Below are positions 51,699 through 62,896 of a DNA stretch of 64,000 nt, piece after piece. The notes beneath the pieces were generated by a model, which made no database searches, had not been told where the DNA came from, and worked only from the letters and a program-made list of their open reading frames with translations. This DNA is from Lunularia cruciata (lineage: Eukaryota > Streptophyta > Marchantiopsida > Lunulariales > Lunulariaceae). The DNA lies in assembly GCA_948567375.1 (NCBI GenBank), contig OX419755.1, positions 3,601,001 to 3,665,000 of the forward strand, written 5' to 3'. The first letter of the stretch is position 1; each line of letters opens with the position of its first letter. A program made the position numbers and the translations under genes.

Positions 51699-52670
51699 AT
51701 CAAAAATCTCCAATTGGTAAAAAGGCGGTAGAGATGATCCATTGCGTATAGTGGTCATTTTGCTCTTGGAAGCAATATCACCATTACTTCTATGGGTATT
51801 TATGTCAAAGACTTTGCTGGTAGGGAATATGCTTTTATGTTTTGCTTGTTATCAGAGACTTGATTGATTATTGAAGACTATGACAATCAAGAGCAAACGT
51901 GAATGGTGAAATAGTGAGGTGCGGGACAGACAGGCCTTATTTAGATATATTCAGTCACTACTATTGCGAAGTATTAAAGTGATTAGATATCTTCAGGAAA
52001 TCGCTCAAGTCAGTATTCAGGAGTTCAGCCCGAATGACACTGACAAGAAACTATCCCTGTTTTTATGTATAGAGAGAGGTATACTTGAACAGAAGCGTTA
52101 TCGGAACGGGTTATCCGGAACTCATAAAGTGCAATGATCGGATCAGTTTATCCAGAATTCATAAAGTGCAAATGATCGATAAGTAATATGTGCATGAATC
52201 ACAATGCTAGAGTAGTGTGAAATCCCTAAGGTAGAATGCATTAAATGTAACCTGCAGCAAAACCATAATTGAAACAAATTGAGAATAACCAATGGCATAC
52301 GGACTAGTAAAGAACATGAAATCAAGAGCATCTATGCAAATGATAGTAAGGAATAGGAAACGTGATGTAAGAGCCCGCCAGGAAGCAATGCATGAACACA
52401 TATGAAGAACGTGGGATGGAGTCGGGTAGGAACACTATAGACACGAGAGGGTGAAGCAGGAAGCAGTCAAAAAGCAAAGGGGAAAATAATAGGGAAGGAC
52501 TTAGCTGGGGAATGGAGGAGTTCTTGGATGATGTGGCTGCAAAAACGAGTCAAATGTGAAAGGGTAACAAGAGCAAAGCATAGGAGGACAGGATATAGAG
52601 TATATCACACCTAGCACTATGGATGTTGGAGTCTTAAGACGCTAAACAGCTAAGGGAAGCAAAAGGCTGC

Positions 52671-52829
52671 CATAGTAAACCTCCATGAAAACACATGTGA
52701 TTTCATTAGTGCCTCACATATTGCCGAAGTAGCTGACCAATTGTCAGAACCCCTCATATCGAGTTTATGCTAGGAAACTAGTGAGTGCCAAGGCAAACTT
52801 GATTGCTCCCCTAAAGTGTCGCTCATAAG
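52671..52829 (+). repeat. Dispersed repeat, second copy of the 40.5-kb unit
   Basis: Same order of short blocks as at 40,475-40,635, more AT-rich. The direction of change (C to T, G to A) suggests that this is the more decayed copy. Confidence 0.55.
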
Positions 52830-53408
52830 TAGTGGGAATGTTGAAAGAACAGAAGAACCAAAAATGGAAATGTGGAAATAAATGGCAAGCAGAAGTGTAG
52901 GTACAGAAATAAGCGCAAGAGTCTCAGCCGCATAATGAGTATTAGGCAAGAAAGAAAAGAATCCACATGAGTAAGAGGAGGGAAGAAGACAAGACATACA
53001 TTATCAATCCCTAAAATCACAAGCATGCATTAGTACATAGAAAATCCAAGACACAACAAAGAGAAATAATGAAGCAACGGTGCATGAGTGATAGAGGGGG
53101 AGCAAGAAACAACAATGCTACACGAGAGAGGACTAGGCAACTCAAAAGGGAGAAACAAAGGCAAATTGAGAAGCAAATAAAAGCATTGAAAAGAGTGAAA
53201 GCATCTCGCAAAAGGGCAAAACATGGAGGCAAAATCAGCCTCGTATGTAATGAAGGACTAGGTGGGTCCATGTGTCCATAAGCAGAGGCCCCGTGTCCAT
53301 AAGCAAATGATCAAAGTCCACATGGCAAATAGTGCTAGGCAATGTATATGTATCTCTTCAGGAGTGACTAAATGGTATACGAGTTTAAGGGAAAACTATT
53401 GGAATATG

Positions 53409-53430
53409 TATATATATATATATATATATA
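53409..53430. repeat. (TA)11 microsatellite
   Basis: Uninterrupted TA run of about 22 bp. Confidence 0.88.
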
Positions 53431-55756
53431 ATAGTTAGGGGGAGCTTGTTTCAGCCATGGAGGTAGCTTCCATGGAAGTAAACACGTTATTTCTTGTTGT
53501 ACTTACATTATTTGCTTTATGGGGTTTATGAAGGGCTATAGCAAGAGATCCTTGGGATTGCATTTTCTAACATATGCAACTATCATGAATTGAGAAACGT
53601 GCATCTACTATCAATAAAAGTCATTATATTTACTTTCATTTTCTCTAAGGAGGTGGACCAAGTAAATCCACTTAACGTTCAATTTATACTTAAGATTTAT
53701 CTCTATTATGGACTCTAATATGCTCACTACCTAGCCAAAGTACCTTGCAAAGTGTACATATATTATGTATCATAAAAATATCCACAAACATAAAGGTTTA
53801 GTAAATCTATAAGAATTCAATATGATAAACCTAACAACAAAGTGTTCTAAAGAACTCCTCAAAAAAAAGTCTCCCATCAAAAACAACCATGGAGCCAAGC
53901 TCCAAAACCACTCTCTCCACAAAAGATGATCTTATTACTATTAGGTGTAAGCATATTGGTGAGGATACTAGTGAGGGTGTGAAAATGACACTAGTAAGAT
54001 GTGAAAAACCATATGCGAGTTGAGATTCATTTGAATCTTCCTAGAGTCCAAATATAAGAAATCTATGAATGTTATGAATGTGGTGGCAAGCAAAAGATCA
54101 GAAGTAGACAAAGCAATTGACTAAAAATCATACATCTTTAAATATATTGCTATGATGGATGCAAGAATAAAAGAGCAATCATGTTGTAGGAACCTATCAA
54201 CTAATGAGTGTGTTATTGATGCCCATGCTCCTACAAGAAGTTAATAGTATTATAACCTCGTGTCATATTGAAATCAAATCTTCCAAAGATTATAGCAAAA
54301 GTTATTTATAAACTACACCACTAATCCAAGAGTTACATAGACATAATTGGATATAGCAAAGTAGAGAAGGTGCACAAATGAGGTAAGAGTACTTTTGGAG
54401 GTGGGTGGGTATGTGCTCAATAACAAGCTCTAGGCACATAACATCTTGTCAATATGGAGTATTTTCTTGTATTCACTAAAGGAGAAAATAAGCATGAACA
54501 TAGACTTGGACCAAGGTGTCAAAGATGAAAGAGCTACAAAAGAATCATCTGCTACTTAAGAGGGGACACAACAACCCAAAAACCCATAAACCTCCTATTG
54601 TAAAGTGAAACCTTACTTGACAATTTTGAGGAAGTGAGTATCACTTATAGATTCTCGGCTTGGCATTATGAATGGTCATCAACCTCAAATTACACATTCC
54701 AAATGAAACCCAATACATGAGTATTATTGAACAACAAAGTGAAGAGATATGATAAGAAAGTAACTTCTCCTTATGTCAAAAAGGTAAAGTGAGCTATGGC
54801 AAACAAGACCTACCTAAAGGATATCCTTGCAAGTGTACTTGGCAAACATAAATTGTGTAAATCACCTATAGCAATATGATGGCTATATAATAAATTTTAC
54901 TCCATTTTATAACAGTATATATGCATTGTATTAAGGAAAATATTTATTTTTACTTCACATAGATACCCAATTGAATAGAAGAAGGATAGTATATATAACA
55001 CAAGTAAAATAGTAGAACAGAAAAATATAAGTAGAGAAGTGAAAATGATAAAATAAAACACAAATAAACATAATAGAAGAATGGACTATCTATGGCCAAT
55101 GGAGATCACTCCACTACAGAAATGACGAGATCAATCCAAAATCATTCTGCATGTTGTGCTCAAACTTGCATTGATCATTGTGATCACATTCTCTTGGGAC
55201 TCCAAATATCTGAAACTCCAATCCAATCTTAACTATAATATCTTACGACTCCGATACCTATTCTAAACTCTTATCCAATCTAAACGCATCTTTAAAGACC
55301 TCACCCTCACAAAACGTTAAGCTCTTGATGAATTTCTTACCTTTCTAGTTTATGAAATTCTCCTAATTGTCAAATTCACCAAATTTTCCAAATCTTTAAC
55401 GATGTTCAATTTAGCCAAACATTTTTTAGATTTCTTTATTCTTCAAATACATCGCTCCAAGTACTCTATCGTCACTATCACAAAACCTCCAAATTAGATA
55501 TTTATGACAAAGATACTAAACTCTTCTATGTATTTTTCTTTCCAAACTTTTAACAAGGATGTGAGTTGCGAGAGATGACAAGGTCGGTGAATTTGAATTT
55601 CCAATCAAATCTAAGCTCATACGAAGGATAGGTTACTGAAACCAACCAAAGGATAAATATGACCATGAAACAAAGAGTTGCGAAATTACATGTCTTTCAT
55701 AGCGAACCCATGGACAATGAGCTGCAAGCTTGCAAAGGGTTTACGAAGAAAGATTT

Positions 55757-55868
55757 TAAGCAGGCAACCGCGTTGGATAAGAAGGAAAATGAGTAACCCA
55801 TCAAGCCGTACAAGGATTAGACTTAGACCGTAAAATGGGGTTAAGCCCCATGTAAATGCTTAGCCCCA
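55757..55868 (+). repeat. Dispersed repeat family, copy B
   Basis: It contains CAACCGCGTTGGATAAGAAG, CCCATCAAGCCGTACAAGG and ATGGGGTTAAGCCCCAT, matching copy A at 4.75-4.84 kb in order and orientation. A second AGCCCCATTTG follows at about 55,862. Confidence 0.65.
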
Positions 55869-57932
55869 TTTGACGAATGGAATTCAGTAGCAGCTGCGGA
55901 GGATTCTCCGTGTTGGAGACTATATGGAGTGGAGTGGGGCGGGCCTTCCATACTACTCTACTCGCACAGGGACTGGAGTAAGTACGCGGCTTTTGCTCTC
56001 CTCCCCCAGGTCTTCCCTTCATCAGGTCCTTTCTCATTTGAGTTTATCTGCTGTTCCAAACTTGCTGGTGCTTGATAGTGCGAACATTACTTGCAAGCTT
56101 TACGATGTGCTTTATGCGCTCCATGGAGGTTCTAGTGGGGAAGAAAGTTCAACCTTCCTTTAGAGGACTTTTAGAGGTCATCATGTTTTGTGTGTGTTTC
56201 ACTCAAGCCTGTTTCTATTCGAGCGACTTGTGTAATTTGTTACTCGTAGACTTTTTGGCTTCCACAGTCATCTTTGACTCCCACAGTTGTCGTTCGTTTG
56301 TTTCTAGCTGCCTTCTCGTTACTACAAGTGAGTAGGATTCTCGATGTGCGGGCGATATTAATCTCTTGTGTTTGGAAAGAAAAATTATCTAGATTTTCAG
56401 GCAAGCTAAACAATAATTATAAAATAGTAGTGGGTAATTAGAATACTCATTCAGATGAAAGATGTATATCGTACGCTATTTCTAACTACATGTATCCTTT
56501 CTCATATACGTTCAATAAATTTCTTACTTAATAAATACATACTAATTTATATATGGTTTAAAGCAATAATGTTCTTTAAGAGGAATATTAAGTATTCAGA
56601 TTTTTTAGGAAATATTACGGAATGAGATCCTTGTCTTAACATTTGGAGTGGACTAGGTCGTTAGATTAATTACAAAATACTATATGAAATTAGGAAATAA
56701 TTAAAGAATATAAAATATATTTAGATTGTAGAATACCCTTCAATAAAAATCATGAATCGAATAAAACTAAACATAACTTAAACTCTCAACCTGAGTTTTC
56801 TCTCATCCATCTACGTCTAGATTAAAGCATAAGCACCTTTCTCATAAATTTATTGGAAGCTAAAACCATTAAATATATTATTTTACTATAAAAACATAAA
56901 AAGATAAGTAGACTTTTTTTTCTAAGTTGAAATTGAAATTGAATCATTACAAGCTAATAGATCCAAGTTAAAAATTGCTCAAATAACTTGGAGCTATATT
57001 GAAACATAGTTAGTTTCTTAATCAGAATAAGAGCTTGTTATAGTTAATGTAAAATAATTTAAATTTTTTTATAAAAATCACATTATATTTAAATTTACAT
57101 ATTATTTTCTGCATTAAAAAAATTAAATGGAAAAAGAAGCAGAATACAAATAAAATAATTTTGGAAATTATTAATCATTTTATTTTTATTTTTATTTTGA
57201 ATTTTATTCCACTCATTCTTGTACTTTAATAAAAAAATATCCTAAAATTCATACAAAATATATAGAATATGGCATAAAACAAAATTTAATTGTAGTTTTA
57301 GAGTGATAGGTAGGTATTCAAAACAAAAGATTAGGAAAAGGTAACTCAATCAAAACTTCATTATAAATATAAGCTTCTCGGTACTATATCTTTGTAGTTT
57401 ATATAGATCATTTTAAAATTGAACTTCTAGAGTTTTTCATAAATGTGAACAAAATATTAAATCTTAATTTGTAACAAATTAATCAGCATTATTTTCAAGT
57501 AGATATAATTTCATTATATATGCATTGTCATATAAATACTTATCATGATCAATATAAAATATAAAAGCAGCCATGAGACCCTCTTGCTACAAGAATTCAT
57601 GAGATAGTTTCTACAATTTCCAAACGGACTATTTCAATTCACTTAATCTTTAGATTATATTGAAATGAACATGGTCTATCGCTTTAGATTTCAAGGAAAC
57701 TTGACCTGTGCAATGGAACAAAAGCGATCATCTTCTTGTAAGATGGTCCTTTTTTCATTATTATGATCATCATAGAACTCAATTGAAGTGCAATTGATGC
57801 AATGCTACTTGAGGAATAAAATCATTTTTAGTTATTTCACTATTTCATACATCATATTTTCTAAAATAAAATAGTTTATAGCTTGTTTTCTTAAAATTTT
57901 ACCTTGATAATTATTTCATAATAGTTTTAAGC
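55869..57932. other. AT-rich spacer
   Basis: From about 56,380 onward the DNA is extremely AT-rich with no recognisable frames or motifs. The left 500 bp are less AT-rich but show no gene. Confidence 0.45.
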
Positions 57933-58135
57933 CTCACAAATCATTTGATATACATGTCAAGACTTGCTAGAAGTTCTTTGTAGTCATTCAACTCCAACTT
58001 ACAAATCATACTTCTAAATAAAATATATTATCGTTAATTTACCTAGACCCGACCTTGAGAATTTATTCCTTAATACTTCTTGTCTCACAAATCATTTGAT
58101 ACCCAAGTCAAGGCTTGTTAGAAACTCTAAGATGA
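57933..58135. repeat. Direct repeat of about 151-bp period
   Basis: CTCACAAATCATTTGATA at 57933 and again at 58084, each followed by GTCAAG(A/G)CTTG(C/T)TAGAA. It lies near or within the presumed 5' LTR of the following element. Confidence 0.7.
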
Positions 58136-58476
58136 TCAAAACCTATATGTAAAAGTTGCATTATAAACTTGGAGTCACTCCATCACTCTTAGCATTGATA
58201 ACTTGGAAGAGTGTTGCAACTTGAACATTTAGTAGATTGTTTGTGTAGCAATATGGAATTTACAAACAAGTTAGTTGAGACTAAAATATAGCAAATAGGC
58301 CAAATTAGCCAAGAATTGTAAGAATTTTTAGAAGCATCTAGGAAACTACTTAGTACCTTCCACGTACCAGGCAATATGCATACCAAGTAGTGATTTCTAG
58401 GAGGAAGCTTCTTGGGAAGCTCCCTAACTAGCTTAGCTTGCATGCTAAGTAGGCGACTTCTAGATTAAAGCTTCTC

Positions 58477-58590
58477 AAGAAGCTTCTTGGTTAGTTTGGC
58501 TTACACTTTAAGAAGTTGGTTTTTAAGAAGCTTCTTGGTTAGTTTGGCTTACACTTTAAGAAGTTGGTTTTTAAGAAGCTTCTCAAAAGC
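58477..58590. repeat. 48-bp tandem repeat in the presumed 5' LTR
   Basis: Units 58477-58524 and 58525-58572, followed by a partial unit, start AAGAAGCTTCTTGG and continue TTAGTTTGGCTTACACTTTA. The two full units appear identical. More diverged AAGCTTCTTGG units lie at 58,400-58,476. Confidence 0.88.
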
Positions 58591-58722
58591 CTTGTATGTT
58601 CCCTACAAAAACAGAATCCCAAGCTCATGTTAGGCATTCAAAGTTTCCATCATTCAAGAGTCCGGATATGATCTTTTAGTATGTTCTTCCATTCTCCTAT
58701 TTCTCTCCTCGGTCTTTTACAT

Positions 58723-58734
58723 TGGTATTAGAGC
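58723..58734 (+). other. Primer-binding site of the gypsy element
   Basis: TGGTATTAGAGC differs by one base from TGGTATCAGAGC, the plant initiator-Met-tRNA primer-binding site. It follows a TTTACA string, so the 5' LTR most likely ends with the CA at 58720-58721. The LTR start was not found. Confidence 0.8.
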
Positions 58735-61700
58735 AAGAATGGGATGGATGGAATTTATGGACCACCTAATCCATTTCTGCCAAACCATTAGGATTTTTAT
58801 GTCCATGTACTACCCAAGCATCATTTCACACAATTCATCATCATACAATTTGGGTAGAATTTTTTGAATGCAATCATTTTGTTTGATGAACTCTTTGTAC
58901 TTCCAATTATAACTTATGGAAAACAATGGATATGTTGCATCTACATGTTAACTTATAGAATTGTAGGTAGCTTGCTAGAGTAGTGGCTATAGCAGCAATG
59001 CCAAAAGTTATCATTCCTATGCAGCAAAAAAGTGAACAACTTACTTGATTGTTGGAAGAACAAGATCATCAACAACAAGAGCATGTAGAGAGAGTACCAT
59101 TTTGAGAAGTGCAATAGAGAATTTGGTTTCCAAAGCCCAAGGTATTTGAAGGTAAGAATCTCTTGTGCGTAGTGGCAAATTTTCTATTTAATTGCAAATA
59201 TTATTTTGAAGCTCAATTCTTCAAGATGAACAGAGATAGATACTCTTGGCTTGAAGCCAATTGGATGGAGTCGCAAAACTATGATTGCAATTTTAAGTGG
59301 AGCAAGTTGAATGATAATTTGTTGTGCTACTTTTGACATAGGAAGAATTCAAGAGTGCAATAATTGTATGATTTCAAGCTATAAATACCACACAAGTAGC
59401 ATAAGATAGATTGACAAAATTGGTTCTATAAGAAGCTACATCACTCAATTCCAAAACACCATAATGCAAATTCCAAATATATGAGAAGGTGAAGCTCTAG
59501 ATCAATTTATGAGGGGTTTGAAGTCATGTACTAAATTAGAAGTGACCATGCAAGAGCCCAAACACTTGGAGGAAGCCATGCAATTGGTTGAGCACTTTGA
59601 TTCCTTGGTTACGACAACTTGGTCTTGACTTTGACCTTCACATAACCTACCAACATCCTACACATGGGTGGAGAAGCTGACACCAATGGAGATTGATGTC
59701 ATCCAACAGAGATCACTTGGTATTATAGATAGAGAAAGACTACAACAAAAATGATGGTTGCTTTTATTTTTGCCAAATTGGACATTGTATTGTTGAATGT
59801 CCACTTAAAAATAGATGTCTCTAACAAATCACCCAAATGGAGTTTGTGAAGCATGATGATTGGACAAATGAAAAATCCAAATAGGAGAATTTGAGCCACC
59901 CACTAGGAACTTGACTAATTTCAATAGGGTTGAAGACTTGCACTATGCAAGTCTTACTTCACTTACAAGTTATGATATTTGATTATGATTGTAGGATTTT
60001 GGTTCAGGATTTTGGAAATTCAAAGAATTGCATGTCCATATAATAAGCAAAAGAATAATCAAGTAATTGGAAATAGATTGATGATGGTGGATGGTAGAAA
60101 TTTTTTTGCATTCTATACCTTGCATCCTATTATATTCAAGAATGGAAAGGAGTAATTGGAGTGTGAGGTTTTTAGTGGCACCTCTGCACTATGATGTTAT
60201 TCTAGGTTTGCATTGGTTTGAAAGTCATAAGGTTCAATTTGATTGGACCCAATAACAAATTAAAGTACAACACCAAGGTAAGAATTACCAATTAGGTTGT
60301 TTGGCACCATTAAACAAGACATCTAATAACAGTTAGTCCCAAGATGGGAATTTTGTCAGTAAAGAAGAAAAAAACAAGATTTGGAGGAAGATATTCCCAC
60401 TTTTGCAATGTGGATCAACCCAATTGCACATGGAGAATCTGATTAGGGCCAGAAGTCTCATCAAGCAATGGTTGATCAAATAATTTAGGAGTTTGCCAAT
60501 GTTTTTTTGGATGATATACTAAAAGGATTACACTCTAATGGTGGTATGCACTTCAATATTGAATTATTGCTAGGAAATACTCTAATGAATAGACCAATCT
60601 ATTTGCTCTCACCAAAAGAGTTGGAAGAGCTTCAAATAACATTGATGGAGTTGTTTGAGAAAGATCTTCTTGTGGTGCACTAGTACTATTTATCTCAAAG
60701 AAGGATGAGGACTTTACTTTTCTATTGATTATCATAAAAAGATTAATGAAGACTCAATAAAGACTCAATAAAAAGATAATGAAGAATGCATATCTCTTGC
60801 CTTGAATTGATGACTTGCTAGATCAATTGAGTAGAGCATGATACTTCTCCAAGTTGGATCTTTGAAGTGGTTATTGATAGATTCACATTTATAAGAATGA
60901 CATGCAAAAGATTACCTCTTGCACAAGGTATGTGCATTTTTAATGGAGAGTTCTACCATTTGTGCTCACTAATGCTCCAAAAATCTTCATAGATTAGATA
61001 CATTAGGTGTTGGATGGGCCATTGGATTGGTATGTGGTGGTGATCTTGGATGATATTTTAATCTATAGCAAAAAACATGAATCACGTGCAAGAAGTCCTA
61101 AGATGACTACATCTATGGAATTTTTATTGCAAGAAGTCAAAGTGGGCCTTTCGGTAGAGGAAGTTATCTTCTTGGATCAGAAGGTCTCATTGGAGGGAAT
61201 CAAGATGGAAGAGGAGAAAATCAAGGCCATTATTGATTTGTCTACTCTTAAGGATGCCACACAAGTGCAAAAATTTAATGGGTTGGCAAGTTTTTACCAA
61301 TGATTCATCCACTATTATGCTCATGTAGCGACACCATTGACCAATCTTATGGAGAAGACCTAAAGCTTTCAATGGACCACCAAGGACAAAGAAGCATTCT
61401 AGAAGTTGAAACATATGGTATCTTGAAGACCTGTTCTTCAACCATATGATCCTCAACTACCTTGTGTGGTTGATTAGGATACTTCTAACTTTACCATTGG
61501 AGTTATGTTGCAATAAGAATTTCCATATAGGTTACATCCCATTGCCTTTGTTTCTTTCCAACTAAAAATTGCAAAAAACAATTACTTTGCTCAAGATCAA
61601 GAATATCTAGCAATGGTATATACCACCAAGGTATGGAAGCATTATCTCTTGAGGAAACAAGTGATCATGCAAATAGATCACAAATCCTTGTTGCAAAAAA

Positions 61701-62100
61701 TTACATTTGGAGCACTTGAAGTGTCTACATCATTGATGAAACAATTGTACTTGTTTGATATCAAACTTGACTACAAACCCAATAGATTCCATCTCATCTC
61801 CAATGCACTATCATGATAACTTGATTTGAAGACTCCTCTTCTCATCATTGTAGCAATTATGACAATGTCCATTGACTCAAAAGTCCAAATTTCATTTAGG
61901 ACTGCTTTACAACAAGACTCTTTCTTTCATATGGTACAAGGTTGTCTTGTGGTACATGACAAGGAATGCAACACCTTCTCCTTCAAAGAAGGCCTTCTAT
62001 TTTATAAGATCAGAAGATATGTTCTAGCCAAGGGTGATCTTGTGCACCTTCAAGAAGCCCATGACTTACCAATCACCGGTCATATGGGGGAGTAATTTTT
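58735..62100 (+). mobile_element. Decayed Ty3/gypsy retrotransposon: gag, protease, RT, RNase H, start of integrase
   Basis: Remnants run in Ty3/gypsy order. gag: KPKVFEGKNL (about 59,131), SYITQFQNT (about 59,430), LKSCTKLEVTMQEPKHLEEA (about 59,520), and a CCHC-like knuckle whose first spacing is one residue too long (59,758-59,803). Protease to RT junction: LHYDVILGLHWFESHKVQF (60,185-60,245). RT: YFSKLDL (about 60,840) and VVVILDDILIYSK (61,034-61,072, containing the LDD form of the catalytic motif). RNase H: KVWKHYLLRKQVIMQIDHKS (about 61,630), ending DYKPNRFHLISNALS. Integrase HHCC start: HLQEAHDLPITGHMGE (62,044-62,095). Stops and frameshifts are frequent. The element breaks off at 62,100, where an LTR of opposite orientation begins. 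The rest of its integrase and its 3' LTR are not in the window. Confidence 0.88.
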
Positions 62101-62835
62101 TGAGGATAGCATAGAAATATAGAAGGGAAAACACAAGTTTCACACTCAAACTTTGGTGCCCCAAGGGAGCACCTTCTCTTTATTAAATAGCCAAAGAGTA
62201 TCTCTTCCAAAGATGCTCCACCATAGGATTAGGTATATGGATAGGTGACCTATGAGTGAGCTCCACCCTTAAATTACTTGCTTGGATGGGTGACATGTCA
62301 ATCTTGGTCCCATCTGGTTGGTCAAACAGGCTTTGACCAAAGAGAATCTTTTAGGAAATCTTCTTGTAGGAATCTTAGAATCATGTGAGCGAGGTATTGT
62401 TGGAAAGCTCTCAGTGAGACAAAGCAAAGGGAGGGAAAGGACAGCCTTTCTTCCATGGGGGGAAAGGAGTACACATTCTAAAGGCTTAATTCATCCATTT
62501 AGGACTCCAAAATTACCTTTGAAGTTTTTAGGTCTATTATGGTTTCTACCCCATTAGTATAAGTGCTCTTTTGGTGATACCTCTACTTGATCTCCTTCAT
62601 CTATTATGTGGACCATCCTTCCAAATATCACAAACCCAAATTCTACCTTCAGATCATATGTCTAGCTATTGATTCTAAAGTCTTCAAGCATGTTTTGGTT
62701 TTTGGCCAATTAGTAGAAGTACTCTTTTGTTGATACCTCTATCTGATCTACTTAGTCCATCATGTATAATATCCTCCCAGAATTTACCAAACCAAATTTT
62801 ATTTCTAGATCATATGCCTAGCTATTGGTATTACA
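62101..62835 (-). mobile_element. 3' LTR of a chromovirus inserted in reverse orientation
   Basis: On the - strand it begins TGTAATACC (62835) right after a purine-rich PPT and ends CTATCCTCA (62101), giving about 735 bp with TG..CA ends. It contains an internal duplication: AAGT(G/A)CTCTTTTG(G/T)TGATACCTCTA starts at 62561 and 62717 (period 156). Near the end, - strand AATAAA at about 62,190 could serve as polyadenylation signal. The boundaries are inferred from a single LTR, as the partner LTR lies outside the window. Confidence 0.65.
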
Positions 62836-62850
62836 AACCTCTCTCCTTTT
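62836..62850 (-). other. Polypurine tract of the reverse chromovirus
   Basis: The - strand reads AAAAGGAGAGAGGTT immediately before TGTAATACC. This is a typical plus-strand primer for LTR retrotransposons and fixes the start of the 3' LTR. Confidence 0.65.
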
Positions 62851-62896
62851 AAGACACAACGTCCTTGTTGCAAAGCTGCCTCTCAAAAGATTTCAC

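Larger units (their letters stand above)
51699..55756. other. AT-rich spacer with decayed repeats
   Basis: No gene recognised. It contains the dispersed repeat copy at 52,671-52,829, a TA microsatellite at 53,409-53,430, and a near-duplicated string ATAAAGTGCAA..TGATCG at 52,120-52,180. The ORFs on both strands are low-complexity or motif-free. Confidence 0.45.

Noticed and set aside
52770-53271. Leu/Phe/Ser-rich - strand open frames suggesting a membrane protein
   Set aside because: Produced by a purine-rich repeat on the + strand; overlapping frames are equally open and no start context or family pattern is seen.
53434-53480. TTAGGGGGAGCTTGTTTCAG string resembling a Copia polypurine tract followed by a 3' LTR start
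   Set aside because: No Copia RT, RNase H or integrase remnant upstream and no second LTR in the window.
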